Assembly (NCBI RefSeq): GCF_011440375.1
Contig: NZ_JAAOIR010000001.1
Coordinates: forward strand, 930,001-994,000
Source of the DNA: Halorubellus sp. JP-L1
GTDB lineage: Archaea > Halobacteriota > Halobacteria > Halobacteriales > Natrialbaceae
Length of the DNA: 64,000 nt
Reading direction: 5' to 3'
Both the position numbers and the translations under genes were made by a program. Shown in pieces: positions 63,933 through 64,000 of the stretch. Position 1 is the stretch's first letter; every line of letters starts with the position of its first letter. The notes under the pieces are model-generated. The model worked only from the letters and a program-made list of their open reading frames with translations, was not told the origin of the DNA and did no database searches.

Positions 63933-64000
63933 ATGACCGACTCGTACGCGGACCGGCTCGTCGACGAGGACGCGCTCCGTGCGTTCCTCGACGACGAACT
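63933..64000 (+). CDS. Partial CDS, N-terminus only (possible phosphotransferase-family kinase)
   Basis: Only 22 complete codons are visible (MTDSYADRLVDEDALRAF...). The helical start with DRLVDEDALRAFLDDEL resembles N-termini of haloarchaeal aminoglycoside-phosphotransferase-like kinases, but this is too short to be sure. It runs out of the window. Confidence 0.5.
   Translation, partial: MTDSYADRLVDEDALRAFLDDE

Overview
The window is a high-GC, acidic-proteome chromosomal segment of a haloarchaeon (class Halobacteria). The evidence is a TFB-type basal transcription factor, TrmB and Lrp/AsnC regulators, RR-containing (Tat-type) secretion with lipoboxes, PGF-CTERM surface proteins, an STT3/AglB-like membrane protein, haloarchaea-restricted families (DUF5820-, DUF5822- and UPF0179-like) and TATA boxes placed about 26-30 nt upstream of start codons. 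No rRNA, tRNA, insertion sequence, integrase or CRISPR array was recognised.

Layout. (1) 1-3190: the tail of an unknown gene, a MinD-like ATPase, a TFB, and a second MinD-like ATPase fused to a RecA-like domain. (2) 3308-10060, minus strand: a branched-chain-amino-acid-type ABC transporter (substrate-binding lipoprotein, LivH, LivM, LivG, LivF; the last four joined by ATGA overlaps), preceded by a GlcD-type FAD oxidoreductase. (3) 10209-34768: a surface-glycan region with an STT3-like protein carrying an N-terminal winged-helix-like domain, a lipid-carrier sugar-phosphate transferase, two nucleotide-sugar dehydrogenases, two epimerases, a flippase, an FkbM methyltransferase, three glycosyltransferases, a polytopic GT-C-like protein, two AglF-like nucleotidyltransferases, and a plus-strand run of two GlmU-like enzymes and GlmS. 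Within it, about 16.6-21.2 kb is clearly AT-richer and looks acquired. (4) 34997-50000: housekeeping and hypothetical genes, including UppP, an MFS transporter, an eIF2B-like protein, a 47-residue zinc-finger microprotein, TrmB, a HAD hydrolase, an aspartoacylase-like enzyme, UPF0179, Lrp/AsnC, a winged-helix protein and an SDR. (5) 50074-57737: a tight operon of two PrkA-type AAA+ kinases, a DUF444/YeaH von Willebrand A protein and SpoVR. (6) 57854-61781: two tandem secreted PGF-CTERM proteins. (7) 61917-64000: YjbQ, a glycerophosphodiester phosphodiesterase, an SdpI-like membrane protein and the start of one more gene.

How the parts work together. GlmS and the two GlmU-like proteins would supply UDP-N-acetylhexosamine (no GlmM is seen). 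AglF-like and AglM-like enzymes would supply UDP-glucuronate. The transferases and flippase would assemble a lipid-linked glycan, and UppP would recycle the carrier lipid. The STT3-like protein would transfer the glycan, though its catalytic motif is atypical. The most notable signals are a match to the TrmB operator consensus over the trmB TATA box, the twin-PrkA/YeaH/SpoVR operon, the winged-helix/STT3 fusion, a MinD-RecA fusion beside TFB, Shine-Dalgarno-coupled mini-ORFs in the glmU-glmS run, and a recurring habit of short tandem duplications (18 or 34-36 bp) at gene ends.
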